Below are positions 19,601-26,094 of a stretch of 39,533 bases of DNA, in pieces; the stretch's first letter is position 1, and every line of letters begins with the position of its first letter. Source of the DNA: Reyranella sp. CPCC 100927 (GTDB lineage: Bacteria > Pseudomonadota > Alphaproteobacteria > Reyranellales > Reyranellaceae); contig NZ_VOHA01000041.1 of the NCBI RefSeq assembly GCF_007859315.1, positions 1 to 39,533 on the forward strand. Reading direction: 5' to 3'. A model generated the notes under the pieces. That model was not told where the DNA came from. It made no database searches and saw only the letters and a list, made by a program, of their open reading frames with translations. The position numbers and the translations under genes are program-made.

Positions 19601-22542
19601 TCGGTAAGGCCTACACTTTTGCGGGCGGCGCACCTACCAGCGTGGTGAGCGTCGGCGCGCCCGGTGCCGAGCGGCAGATCACCAACGTGGCGGCGGGCCG
19701 CATCGATGCGGCCTCGACGGACGCGATCAACGGCTCGCAGCTCTTCGCCACCAATCAGGCGGTCGAGGCGCTGGCCGGCAGCGTGACCGCCACCGCGACG
19801 CATTACTACAGCAACAACGACGGCGGCACGCCGCAGGGTAATTTCAACAACAACGGCGCGACGGGCGTGAGTGCGCTCGCCGCCGGCGTCGGCACCTCGG
19901 CGTCGGGCCAGCAGGCAACGGCAGTCGGCACCTTGGCTACGGCGCAGGGCCTGCAGAGCATTGCGCTGGGCCACAACGCCCAGGTGCTTGCCACCGTTGC
20001 CGGTGCCAGCGACCACTCCATCGCCATCGGCGATTCCAGCGTGATCAGCAACAGCTTCAATTCCTGGACGCTGGGTCAGTCGAACAAGACCACCAATTCC
20101 ACGCAGGTCGGTGTCCTGGGTGGTTTCAACACCGTCACGACAAGCGCCGGCGCGATCGTGCAGGGCTCGAACAATACGCTGACCGGCGCCACGGGTGCGC
20201 TCGTCATCGGCCTGTCGAACACGATCGACAATTCTACCGGCACCACCGTGCTGGGCCTGAATAACACCGTCACCGGCAAATCGGACACGAACACTGTGAT
20301 CGGCAGCGGCAACACGCTGGACGGCGCGACGAACAACGTCGTTGCCGGCTATGGCAACACCCTGGGCGCCGGGATCGCCAGCAACCAGATTCTTGCCAAC
20401 GGCGGCACGGTCGCGGCCGGAGTGCAGAACGGCGTGCTGATCGGCACCGGCGGCAAGCTGAGCGCCAGCAACGCGGTGGCCGTCGGCAGCGGCGCGATCG
20501 CGGCCAACGCCGGCGACGTGGCGCTGGGCGCCGGCAGCGTGACGGCGGCGGCCAACCCGACCCCGGGCGCGACGATCGCCGGCACGGCCTACACCTTCGC
20601 CGGTGGTGCCCCCACCAGCGTGGTGAGCGTCGGCGCGCCAGGTGCCGAACGGCAGATCACCAACGTGGCGGCAGGACGCATCAGCGGCAGCAGCACGGAC
20701 GCCATCAACGGCTCGCAGCTGTTCGCCACCAACACGGCGGTGGATGTTCTCAACACCACCGTGAACAACATCAACACCGGCGCCGGCATCAAGTACTTCC
20801 ATGCCAACTCGACGCTGGCGGACTCCGCCGCCGGCGGCACCGACTCCGTCGCGATCGGTCCGACGGCTTCGGCGAGTGCCGTCGACAGCCTGGCGGCGGG
20901 TCACGGCGCCTCGGTCTCGGTGGCGGGCGGCGTGGCGATCGGTTCCGGCTCGCTCTCGGATCGGGCAATCGCACCGGCATCAGGCAACATCATCGCCGGC
21001 ACCGGCCTGGTGCCGTTCAACACCACCGATCTCACCCTGCTGGGCGCGGTGTCCGTGGGCAACAGCACCGGCTACCGCCAGATCACCAACGTGGCCGACG
21101 GCACCAACCCGCAGGACGCGGTCACCATTCGGCAGCTGCAGGGCGCCATCGGCTCGGTCACGGCCACCGGCACCAAGTACTTCCATGCCAATTCGACGGC
21201 GCCCGACTCGCTGGCGGTGGGCACCGAATCGGTGGCGATCGGTCCGCGCACCGTGGTCAACGGCGACAACGGCATCGGCATGGGCAACGGCGCGCTGGTC
21301 ATGCAGACGGCGCCCGGCGGCATCGCCATCGGCCAGAATTCGACGGTGAACTTCGCCGACGGCATCGCCATGGGCACCAACGCCAAGAACAGCGGCATAC
21401 AGGGCGTGGCGCTGGGCGCCGGCGCCACGGTCGACCATGCCGGCAGCGTGGCGCTGGGTGCCGGCTCCAAGACGCAGGCCGTGGTCGCCACCACCGGCAC
21501 CACCATCGCCGGCAAGAACTATACCTTCGCCGGCACCACGCCGGGCTCGACGGTGAGCATCGGCGACGTCGGCAACGAACGCACGCTGACCAACCTGGCG
21601 GCGGGTCGCATCAGCCAGACCAGCACCGATGCCGTCAACGGCTCGCAGCTGTGGGCCACCAACCAGGCGGTCGACAGCATCGCCTCGAGCATCAACAACA
21701 TCAACAACGGCGGCGGCATCAAGTACTTCCACGCCAACTCGACGGCCGCCGACTCGGTGGCGAGCGGCGCCGACAGCGTGTCGATCGGCCCGCAATCGAC
21801 GGCCAGCGCCGCCAACGCGGTGGCGATGGGCAATGGCGCCGCGGCGTCGGCCAACAACGCCATCGCCATCGGCGCCGGCGCCAAGGCCACTGCGGCGAAC
21901 TCGCTGGCGCTGGGCGCAGGCTCGACCACGACGGCCAATCTGAGCGACGCGGCTTACACGCCTGTCGTGGGCAAGTCGGTGGCCGGCGTGGCGACCGGCG
22001 AGGTGTCGGTCGGCGCACAAGGTGCCGAACGGCGTGTGACGAACGTCGCCGCCGGTGCGGCACCGACGGATGCGGTGAACGTGAGCCAGCTGCAGGCCGT
22101 GGTGTCCAGTTCGGCGGCGGGCTCCGTGCGGTACGACGTCGACGGTTCGGGCAACACCACCAACCGCGTGACCTTGACGGGTGGCAACACCGGTGCGCCG
22201 GTGAACATCGGCAACGTCGCGCCGGCGGTCCGTGGCACCGACGCGGTGAACCTCGATCAGCTCAACAGCGCCGTCGGCTCGCTCAACGGCGACATCCGCA
22301 AGGCCCGGCGCGAGGCCTGGCGGGCGGCGGCGATCGGCTTGGCGGCGGCCTCGCTGCGCTACGACGAGCGGCCCGGCAAGATCAGCGCGTCGATCGGCGG
22401 CGGCATGTGGCGCGGCGAGGGCGCGTACTCGATGGGCCTGGGCTTCACCGCGCACAACGGCTGGATGCGCGGCAACCTGTCGGCCACGACCAGCGGCGGC
22501 AACTGGGGCATCGGCATGGGCGTGACCTTCACGCTGAACTGA
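13669..22542 (+). CDS. Giant YadA-type trimeric autotransporter adhesin
   Basis: 2957 residues from GTG 13669; a later ATG at 13888 would give a 51-residue signal region. The leader ends with a hydrophobic stretch and cleavage site SGANA before QNYN (residue 125), preceded by an Arg-rich segment as in long autotransporter leaders. The passenger is built from YadA-head repeats (AVALG/SIAIG units about every 14 residues) interrupted by neck modules of the form TITNVAAGRIDATSTDAING + SQLF. About ten neck-like modules start near residues 735, 1117, 1383, 1863, 2001, 2327, 2469, 2637, 2787 and 2846. Residues about 2873-2957 form the YadA anchor (short coiled coil RKARREAW, then beta strands). Such proteins trimerise in the outer membrane and bind host matrix, surfaces or each other. 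The C-terminus is FTLN rather than an aromatic residue. Confidence 0.95.
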   Translation: MLCWVGVLVVFKYRECTEQLTAHDQVVGVQQVDVAALPDITAKFRRNGRSAGGFAGNWVTGADRGSRSLRRRLMTVLRRAHRVLGMKRDQLGLGTLGVGGAVSAAAATVGAIAITIAATSGANAQNYNAGTGSVASGGGATAVGTNASATSSSGSAVALGANAKANATGTGSPIAIGGAANASGTAPAGFSFEAIAIGTGTNATGAWSTVVGTDALGTGTGATALGTSAKATGDQASAVGNGAIASAQGAVAMGYLASASGARGVALGSSATASGPDSIAQGTSAVAGGGDSIAIGFQATASKLNSVYLGARTAAGTGALAQGAIAIGTDVTASQTDATAIGRQSIASGEASIAVGVSAKAAALSAAAVGNLADASADFAVALGNGTIASGIGAVAAGSGAQSTDVSAVAVGNNATATASRATALGAGATASGQNAVASGALATATGGDAMALGASSNASATSGVAIGVNSVASGVSGSTALGAFAKASATNSLALGEFSSASGELSSAVGPGATATATSATAVGSGSQALAASTVALGDTNTVVAAAGKGAIAGGFNSQVLGGTGAVALGAGNVANGNGAVAIGDPNTATGDGAIAQGMDNTATGNGSVALGNTNLVGGGGQGVGTPGTAAQGAVGIGFQNTVVGQGAVAIGNKNVANGAGAIAMGDTANASAANALALGTGATVANAGAVALGAGSVTAAAVGTKNVVISGTTYTFAGGTPASTVSVGAVGAERTITNVAAGRIDATSTDAINGSQLFATNKALQAIATGGTLHYFGVNDGGTQQPNFNNDGATGVNSLAVGVGAAASNFQATAIGLQANASAQYAIALGRDAKASGGGGAVAIGAGTVSSGVNTVALGVDAQATAGGASALGTFAVASGGNSTALGVSVLASGAESLAGGWASVASGLRSTALGTKANASVTDATAVGANATVSAVNGTAVGSGAVAAGANGGATAVGFGANAGGEFSVALGVNANAGDHASIAIGTGTKASGLRAIAVGDTAQSTGDGSIAIGGNSTGQSIAAADDAIAVGGASSATQAAAVALGRSSSASAANALALGAGATAGNAGAVALGAGSVTAAAVGTKTTVISGTTYTFAGGTPASTVSVGAVGAERTITNVAAGRIDATSTDAINGSQLFATNKAISAIAASTPTHYFGVNDGGTQQGNYLNDGATGANSLAAGVAASATGAKATAVGYQASASGPSVAIGSGTTAAGGGGFAVALGSGAKAVVTSGTGSPIAIGANANASGAAGTALPGGFTSFEATALGNSSFATGQGSSALGVNSIATGTWSTAIGLAAKASAANAVAVGVLANAAAADALALGASATAANAGAVALGAGSVTAAAVGTKTGVIGGTTYTFAGGTPASTVSVGAVGAERTITNVAAGRIDATSTDAINGSQLFATNKALQSIAASTATHYYSVNDGGTQQGNYTNNGATGPNAIAIGPNASAATGPAIAIGSNAAADSNAAGGGAMALGPNAKAIVTGAAGGSPIAIGIAANASGASGTALPGGGVSFEAIALGNSATASGQASAAFGLRSAATGTWSTALGSAATASGANSTAVGVLAKASADNTVAMGNAANASAADSIAIGASAVSTGPLGGSIAVGANANANGSFTTAIGKDAKANGDWATAYGQNADAAAQQATALGAGSVATKTFATATGFQASATGVAATAIGFHANAAADNAIAVGNAAKADSAEAVAIGTNATATGGKSVSIGSGNVASGNGAVAIGDPNYASGTGAFAAGSNNIANADGTASATPANAANGVVAIGNANKAVGQGSVAIGNTSSALAAGAVAFGDKAAANNAGDVALGSGAVTAAAVGTGGVTIAGKAYTFAGTTPGSTVSVGAVGAERTITNVAAGRISDTSTDAINGSQLFATNTAVDVLNTTVNNINTGAGIKYFHANSTLADSTATGTNSVAIGPVSTAIGADAVSIGNGAKASNAGDIALGAGSVTAAANPTTGVTLVGKAYTFAGGAPTSVVSVGAPGAERQITNVAAGRIDAASTDAINGSQLFATNQAVEALAGSVTATATHYYSNNDGGTPQGNFNNNGATGVSALAAGVGTSASGQQATAVGTLATAQGLQSIALGHNAQVLATVAGASDHSIAIGDSSVISNSFNSWTLGQSNKTTNSTQVGVLGGFNTVTTSAGAIVQGSNNTLTGATGALVIGLSNTIDNSTGTTVLGLNNTVTGKSDTNTVIGSGNTLDGATNNVVAGYGNTLGAGIASNQILANGGTVAAGVQNGVLIGTGGKLSASNAVAVGSGAIAANAGDVALGAGSVTAAANPTPGATIAGTAYTFAGGAPTSVVSVGAPGAERQITNVAAGRISGSSTDAINGSQLFATNTAVDVLNTTVNNINTGAGIKYFHANSTLADSAAGGTDSVAIGPTASASAVDSLAAGHGASVSVAGGVAIGSGSLSDRAIAPASGNIIAGTGLVPFNTTDLTLLGAVSVGNSTGYRQITNVADGTNPQDAVTIRQLQGAIGSVTATGTKYFHANSTAPDSLAVGTESVAIGPRTVVNGDNGIGMGNGALVMQTAPGGIAIGQNSTVNFADGIAMGTNAKNSGIQGVALGAGATVDHAGSVALGAGSKTQAVVATTGTTIAGKNYTFAGTTPGSTVSIGDVGNERTLTNLAAGRISQTSTDAVNGSQLWATNQAVDSIASSINNINNGGGIKYFHANSTAADSVASGADSVSIGPQSTASAANAVAMGNGAAASANNAIAIGAGAKATAANSLALGAGSTTTANLSDAAYTPVVGKSVAGVATGEVSVGAQGAERRVTNVAAGAAPTDAVNVSQLQAVVSSSAAGSVRYDVDGSGNTTNRVTLTGGNTGAPVNIGNVAPAVRGTDAVNLDQLNSAVGSLNGDIRKARREAWRAAAIGLAAASLRYDERPGKISASIGGGMWRGEGAYSMGLGFTAHNGWMRGNLSATTSGGNWGIGMGVTFTLN
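15727..15966 (+). repeat. Adhesin internal repeat, copy 1 (head end plus neck)
   Basis: A roughly 240-bp module encodes ANAGAVALGAGSVTAAAVGT through SQLFATNKA. It is nearly identical at DNA level to the modules at 16873-17108 and 17671-17910, pointing to recent duplication or gene conversion inside the adhesin. Confidence 0.85.
16873..17108 (+). repeat. Adhesin internal repeat, copy 2
   Basis: Second near-identical copy of the head-end/neck module. It lies 1146 bp (382 codons) after copy 1, in frame. Confidence 0.85.
17671..17910 (+). repeat. Adhesin internal repeat, copy 3
   Basis: Third copy, 798 bp (266 codons) after copy 2, in frame. The head segments between copies differ much more than the modules themselves. 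Confidence 0.85.
19340..19436 (+). repeat. Adhesin second repeat class, copy A
   Basis: Encodes NTAVDVLNTTVNNINTGAGI followed by KYFHANSTLADS, a coiled-coil-to-head transition. It is nearly identical to 20730-20826. Shorter versions of the KYFHANST part recur near 21174 and 21720. Confidence 0.8.
20730..20826 (+). repeat. Adhesin second repeat class, copy B
   Basis: Second copy of the coiled-coil/head transition, 1390 bp after copy A. It differs at only a few third-codon positions. Confidence 0.8.
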
Positions 22543-22629
22543 CCTTGCGAGCGCGGGCCTGCGGCCCGCATGTCAGGCGACGGCGCCGCTGTCGCCTGAG
22601 CCCTTGGCGCCAAGACATTGCGGGAATTC

Positions 22630-23190
22630 ATGGGTCCGTTCGATTGCCTGGCAGGATTGGCGATATCGTGTGCCGCGACGATCGCAGCGCCGCCCGCGCC
22701 GGCGCCCACCTATGTCGTGAAGCCGTCGGAGGTTGCGATTCCGGACGGGGAGAAACTCGGCGATTACCGACGAATCATTCACCCCTTCAAGAACTGGACC
22801 CTGATCTGCGACGAAAGCCAGAAGTCGAAACACCGCGTGTGCAACGTCACGCAAACGGTCGTGGACCAGCAGGGAAACGCCGCCTTCAGCTGGTCGCTGG
22901 CGGCGACGGCGGACGGCAAGCCGCTGATGATGATGCGCATTCCCGCTGCTGCCGGTGTGGGCCAGACGATCGAGCTGGCCATGGGCAATCGGCCGGATCG
23001 GATACGCGTCCAGACCGATCGCTGCGATCCGTTCTTCTGCCATGCCGTGATCGCGGTCGGCGACATGCTGAAGCGCCACATCCGGACCGGCACGCCCTGC
23101 ACCGTGACGTATGCGGTGCCGCCGGCCGCTACCGTCACGTTGCAGGCGCCGCTCGAGGGCCTGTTCGCCGCGCTCGCGGAAGCGAAGTAA
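22630..23190 (+). CDS. Invasion-associated locus B (IalB) family protein
   Basis: About 186 residues from ATG 22630. A weak signal-like segment (LAGLAISCAATIAAPPAPAP) precedes the IalB core: FKNWTLICDESQKSKHRVCN, then QTVVDQQGNAAFSWSL, IELAMGNRPDRIRVQTDRC and DPFFCHAV. The IalB family, common in alphaproteobacteria, is periplasmic or outer-membrane associated. Bartonella IalB is linked to erythrocyte invasion, but most relatives have no known role. Paired cysteines suggest disulfides. It lies 87 bp after the adhesin on the same strand, so co-expression of surface functions is plausible. No strong ribosome binding site was seen, so the start is uncertain; TTG at 22618 is possible. Confidence 0.8.
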   Translation: MGPFDCLAGLAISCAATIAAPPAPAPTYVVKPSEVAIPDGEKLGDYRRIIHPFKNWTLICDESQKSKHRVCNVTQTVVDQQGNAAFSWSLAATADGKPLMMMRIPAAAGVGQTIELAMGNRPDRIRVQTDRCDPFFCHAVIAVGDMLKRHIRTGTPCTVTYAVPPAATVTLQAPLEGLFAALAEAK

Positions 23191-23339
23191 ATGCGGTCGT
23201 GTGATCGAATCCGAGCGATGGCTCGGCATCTGCACCACGGTGGACTGTTGGGACGCAAACGCCATAGCCCGCGCTCCGTGGACTGGGTACTGTGCGCCGC
23301 GCCAAGAAAATGAATCGTTAGCGTAGGGGATTGTAGTCG

Positions 23340-24059
23340 ATGTCTCGGACCACTCTGCGTACCCTCGTCGAGGGCGCCGTTCTTGTTGCCGCCGCTGTCG
23401 GTATCGGTGCTGTTGTTTACGCGCAGCAGGCGCCCACGCACGCACCGTCTGCACCGGCACCGGACCAGGTCGCACAAACGCCGCCTGCGGCGAAGCCACC
23501 GGCGACCAAGCCTGCCGCACCGGCACCGCAGCCGCCGGCCGCGCAGCAGTCCCAGCAGCCGCCGGCGGCCGCGCCGACGCCGCAGACACAGCAACAGCCG
23601 CCGCAAGGTCAGCCGGCACCACAGCCGACGGTGTTCGACGAACACGCCAAGCAGGGCAAGATCGCCAAGTGCGCCAACGTCTTCGGTGGCCTGGGCCGCC
23701 TTGTTGCCGCGGGTTCGGCCTACAGCGCCAAGTCGACGTGGAACGCCGAAGCCGGCGATGCGCACAGCGTGCAGTCGGTGGTCGCGCTGAGCAACGTCAA
23801 CCCCGCCAACCCGGCGCAGCGCGCGGCCGGCATCGTTTTCGCGGCGCCGGTCGGCAACGCCTGTGAGGGCTCCCTGGTGCGGGTGACGCCGACGACCGAC
23901 AACTGCCAGGTCGTGGCGGCGGAACTCGCCAAGCAGAACGGCCAGACCGGCGTGCTGGGCGACATGACACTGATGACGATGCCCAACGGCGCCCAGGTCA
24001 TGCTGGTGCCGCTGGCCAACGCCTGCGTCGCCGTCAGTGTCCTGCAGGGCGCCGGCTGA
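23340..24059 (+). CDS. Exported Pro/Gln/Ala-rich protein with conserved C-terminal domain
   Basis: 239 residues. An N-terminal hydrophobic segment (residues about 8-29, VEGAVLVAAAVGIGAVVYAQ) is a signal peptide or anchor. Residues 30-97 are a Pro/Ala/Gln-rich linker of the kind that spans periplasm or cell wall. Residues 98-239 are a compact domain starting FDEHAKQGKIAKCANVFGGL and ending ANACVAVSVL, with four cysteines that could form two disulfides. I do not recognise the domain. AGGGGAT lies about 10 nt before the start. It is the third gene of the adhesin/IalB stretch, which suggests an envelope role. No enzymatic motif is visible. Confidence 0.72.
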   Translation: MSRTTLRTLVEGAVLVAAAVGIGAVVYAQQAPTHAPSAPAPDQVAQTPPAAKPPATKPAAPAPQPPAAQQSQQPPAAAPTPQTQQQPPQGQPAPQPTVFDEHAKQGKIAKCANVFGGLGRLVAAGSAYSAKSTWNAEAGDAHSVQSVVALSNVNPANPAQRAAGIVFAAPVGNACEGSLVRVTPTTDNCQVVAAELAKQNGQTGVLGDMTLMTMPNGAQVMLVPLANACVAVSVLQGAG

Positions 24060-24067
24060 TCCCACAC

Positions 24068-24096
24068 CTCTCGCCCCGCGCGAGCGGGGAGGAGAG
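24068..24096. terminator. GC-rich hairpin after the exported protein
   Basis: The core CCCCGC-GCGA-GCGGGG with weaker outer pairing begins 9 nt after the stop. There is no T run, so it could be an intrinsic-like terminator or part of a dispersed intergenic repeat. Confidence 0.45.
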
Positions 24097-24139
24097 GGAG
24101 AGCGCGGTGAGGGCAGGGGGCGGGGTAATCACCACTGTC

Positions 24140-24237
24140 GTCGTCCTGAGCGCAGCAAAGGACCTTGCGGTGCTGATATCAGCACCGTCATGCCTTTGAC
24201 GATGCACCGCAAGGTCCTTTGCTGCGCTCAGCACGAC
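24140..24237. repeat. Long inverted repeat, 33-bp arms (palindromic repeat family, locus 1)
   Basis: Arms 24140-24172 and 24205-24237 pair with one mismatch around a 32-nt loop. The arms contain CTGAGCGCAGCAAAGGACC, a variant of the CTGAGCGAAGCGAAGGATC repeat found at 35.8-38.6 kb. The start of the loop, with the last bases of the left arm, holds the small palindrome GCTGATATCAGC. Confidence 0.9.
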
Positions 24238-24281
24238 GGTTGTGGTCCAAGATCCGAACACTTACCAAAGCGTTAAGCGAT

Positions 24282-24596
24282 CTATGACCACGGGTTTCCT
24301 CCCATGTGGAAGAATTTCGCGAGATCGTAACAGGCACCGCACAGCACTTTGGGCTCCGCTTGCTCCAGCGCTTCGCCAACCCACTCACCACCGACGTTGA
24401 TTCGCCGTTCTTCGCAAGCCGAGCACCAAGCGTCCGGCCGAGAATTGTTCGGGTTGTCCGACGGCCAGAAAAAGCCAACCCGCTTACGATGGGTCAGGCC
24501 ATCGACAATGTGCTGGCACACAAGCGTTTCTTGCTGTGAGCCATGAACGGCGCATTTGACGGTTCGCACTTCACCCTCACTACTCCAAACCTGCAT
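24282..24596 (-). CDS. Small Cys-rich (probably zinc-binding) hypothetical protein
   Basis: The 104-residue product has regularly placed Cys/His: KCAVHG, LVCQHIVDGL, AWCSACEE and LCGACYDLAKFF. This arrangement resembles small conserved bacterial proteins of unknown function with paired C-x2-C knuckles, so zinc binding is likely. The V-C-Q-H and D-A-W-C-S-A-C-E-E segments look like a genuine conserved family, not an antisense accident. It is convergent with the exported-protein gene across the long inverted repeat. Function unknown. Confidence 0.7.
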   Translation of the reverse strand: MQVWSSEGEVRTVKCAVHGSQQETLVCQHIVDGLTHRKRVGFFWPSDNPNNSRPDAWCSACEERRINVGGEWVGEALEQAEPKVLCGACYDLAKFFHMGGNPWS

Positions 24597-24719
24597 ACCC
24601 AGGAGAAGTAGAAATCACTCTTTCAACACTGTCCACGCCTGAAGACGAGTTGCCAACGCCGTTCGATCATAGGCTGCCCGCACCGGCACACAGCATTTCA
24701 ATCGCTGCACGCGATGCCG

Positions 24720-25136
24720 TCACGCCGCGCCGCAACCGGCCACGGCGACGGCGCGGATTTCCACGCACAGTTCGGGAAGCGCCAATTCGGTTACGCCGAC
24801 GGCAGTCCATGACGGATAGCGGTCGGGAAAGAAAGTATCCTTGATCCGCGCAAAAGCCCGCATCTCGCCGCGCAGGTTGGTGTGGAATGTCGTCAGCTCG
24901 ACGACATCCGCCAGGCTGGCGCCCGCCGCCTCGAGGACGGTTTGCAGGGCCCGGAAGGCAAGCTGCGCCTGTGCTTCCATGCCCTTGCCGGGAGTCATTG
25001 CGGCGTCGATCCCGACCTGGCCGGAAACCCAGATCGTGTTGCCCACGCGCGTCGCCTGCGCGAAGTGAAGGGAGTCGTACATCGCCTGGGTAGGGCCCGG
25101 GTTGATCGATTGACGCCTGAGATCCTGTGCGCTCAC
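24720..25136 (-). CDS. RidA (YjgF/UK114) family protein
   Basis: 138 residues with the RidA pattern: TIWVSGQVGID (residues about 34-44), QAQLAFRALQTVLEAAGASL, DVVELTTFH and PELCVEIRAVAV, whose Arg (R128) matches the substrate-binding arginine of RidA. Active members deaminate reactive enamine/imine intermediates made by PLP or amine-oxidising enzymes. The start lies 14 nt downstream of the dioxygenase stop on the same strand, so the two form an operon. It could remove an imine or enamine product of the dioxygenase-linked pathway (inference). Confidence 0.9.
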   Translation of the reverse strand: MSAQDLRRQSINPGPTQAMYDSLHFAQATRVGNTIWVSGQVGIDAAMTPGKGMEAQAQLAFRALQTVLEAAGASLADVVELTTFHTNLRGEMRAFARIKDTFFPDRYPSWTAVGVTELALPELCVEIRAVAVAGCGAA

Positions 25137-25150
25137 GGTTCGATCTCCCC

Positions 25151-25984
25151 TTAGACGAGCTGGCGGAAGACGGGCGCGCGGAAGGGCGCGCCCGGCGCCA
25201 GGGCCGCCATCTCTTCCTTGAAGAGCGTGCCGTTGCGCGCGTAGCCCGCGCGGCTTTCTTCCGGCAGCGGGTGGAACGTCGCGTCATCGCCGAAGAAGCG
25301 GAAGACGATGGTGTGACGGTCCGGAAAGTCGGCATCGACCGGCGCACCGCCATGCAGCGTGCCGGGATGGAGCACAACCACGTCGCCGGGCTCTGTCGCC
25401 CACGAGAGAATGTCGTAGGCATCGGGATCGGCTTTGCGCTCGGCCTCGATGTCCGGCAGACGGGGCAGGGCGTCGCCGCCATGCAGGGGCTGCGTCGGGT
25501 CGTTGGGATCGCGGAAGGTGGTGCCGTCGTAGCGCGTACCCCGATGCGAGCCGCGAACGATTTCCAGCGCATTGCGCTGGGGGACGGCTTCGAAGCTGAT
25601 CCACGCATTGCCCCAGTGCAGGCCGCCCCACGGCAGATAGGACGTGTCCTGATGCCACAGCGTGCGGGCGCCGCAGCCGCCAGCTTTGAGAAACACTTCC
25701 TCGGCGAAGTACCAGACGTGCTGTGAGCCCCACAGGTCGGCGAACAGCCGGCCGAAGGGCAGGGACGGCACCAGCGCGTCCAGTCGCGGCTTGGCGAGCG
25801 GGTTGCTGTTGTCGACGTGCGACTGCTGCTCGGTCCCTTTGTACATCCGCGACGCGTAGGGGCCGGGATTTTCGACGGCCCAGTCGAAGGCCGACCGGCA
25901 TTGCGCCAACTGCGCGTCGTCCAGGCAGCCTTTGATGAGGACGGCCCCGTCCTCCAGGAATGCTCTCCGCATGGCGTCCTGCAT
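25151..25984 (-). CDS. Phytanoyl-CoA dioxygenase (PhyH) family Fe(II)/2-oxoglutarate oxygenase
   Basis: 277 residues. The metal triad is visible: H111-x-D113 in LWHQDTSYLPWG and distal H211 in VVLHPGTLHGGAPVDADFPD. R229 in IVFRFFGDDA is suitable for 2-oxoglutarate binding. PhyH enzymes hydroxylate diverse small molecules at unactivated carbons. I set the start at 25984, where GGGAGAAG lies 4-11 nt upstream; the open frame continues to 26230 without family resemblance. First gene of a PhyH-RidA operon, divergent from a TetR regulator. A palindromic operator lies 52-76 bp upstream of the start. Substrate unknown. Confidence 0.9.
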   Translation of the reverse strand: MQDAMRRAFLEDGAVLIKGCLDDAQLAQCRSAFDWAVENPGPYASRMYKGTEQQSHVDNSNPLAKPRLDALVPSLPFGRLFADLWGSQHVWYFAEEVFLKAGGCGARTLWHQDTSYLPWGGLHWGNAWISFEAVPQRNALEIVRGSHRGTRYDGTTFRDPNDPTQPLHGGDALPRLPDIEAERKADPDAYDILSWATEPGDVVVLHPGTLHGGAPVDADFPDRHTIVFRFFGDDATFHPLPEESRAGYARNGTLFKEEMAALAPGAPFRAPVFRQLV

Positions 25985-26035
25985 GGTGCTTCTCCCTGGT
26001 TCGTATGACGATTTGCAGAATAGCCGGTTTCCATA

Positions 26036-26060
26036 TTTAACACAACAGATGTTATGATAA
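26036..26060. promoter_or_regulatory. Probable TetR operator in the PhyH/TetR divergent promoter
   Basis: A 24-bp imperfect palindrome occupies 26037-26060, with 9 of 12 positions matching per half and a core of AACAGATGTT. The 25-bp stretch matches 27069-27093, upstream of the MFS gene, at 19 of 25 positions. It sits between the divergent dioxygenase and TetR genes in AT-rich DNA. Confidence 0.75.
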
Positions 26061-26094
26061 TTTATATGGCCACCGAACGCGCTATTTTCCTCGC

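Noticed and set aside
18340-20904. Long antisense open frame (854 codons) opposite the adhesin, plus others at 13777-16146, 16222-17973 and 20980-22455
   Set aside because: Their products are Arg/Gly/Ala/His-rich with repeated compositional patterns mirroring the GC-rich adhesin repeats. No domain or ribosome binding site is seen. They arise from strong third-position GC bias.
14050-21900. Regularly repeated DNA that might be mistaken for a CRISPR or satellite array
   Set aside because: The repeats are in frame and encode YadA-head and neck motifs. There is no uniform repeat/spacer length.
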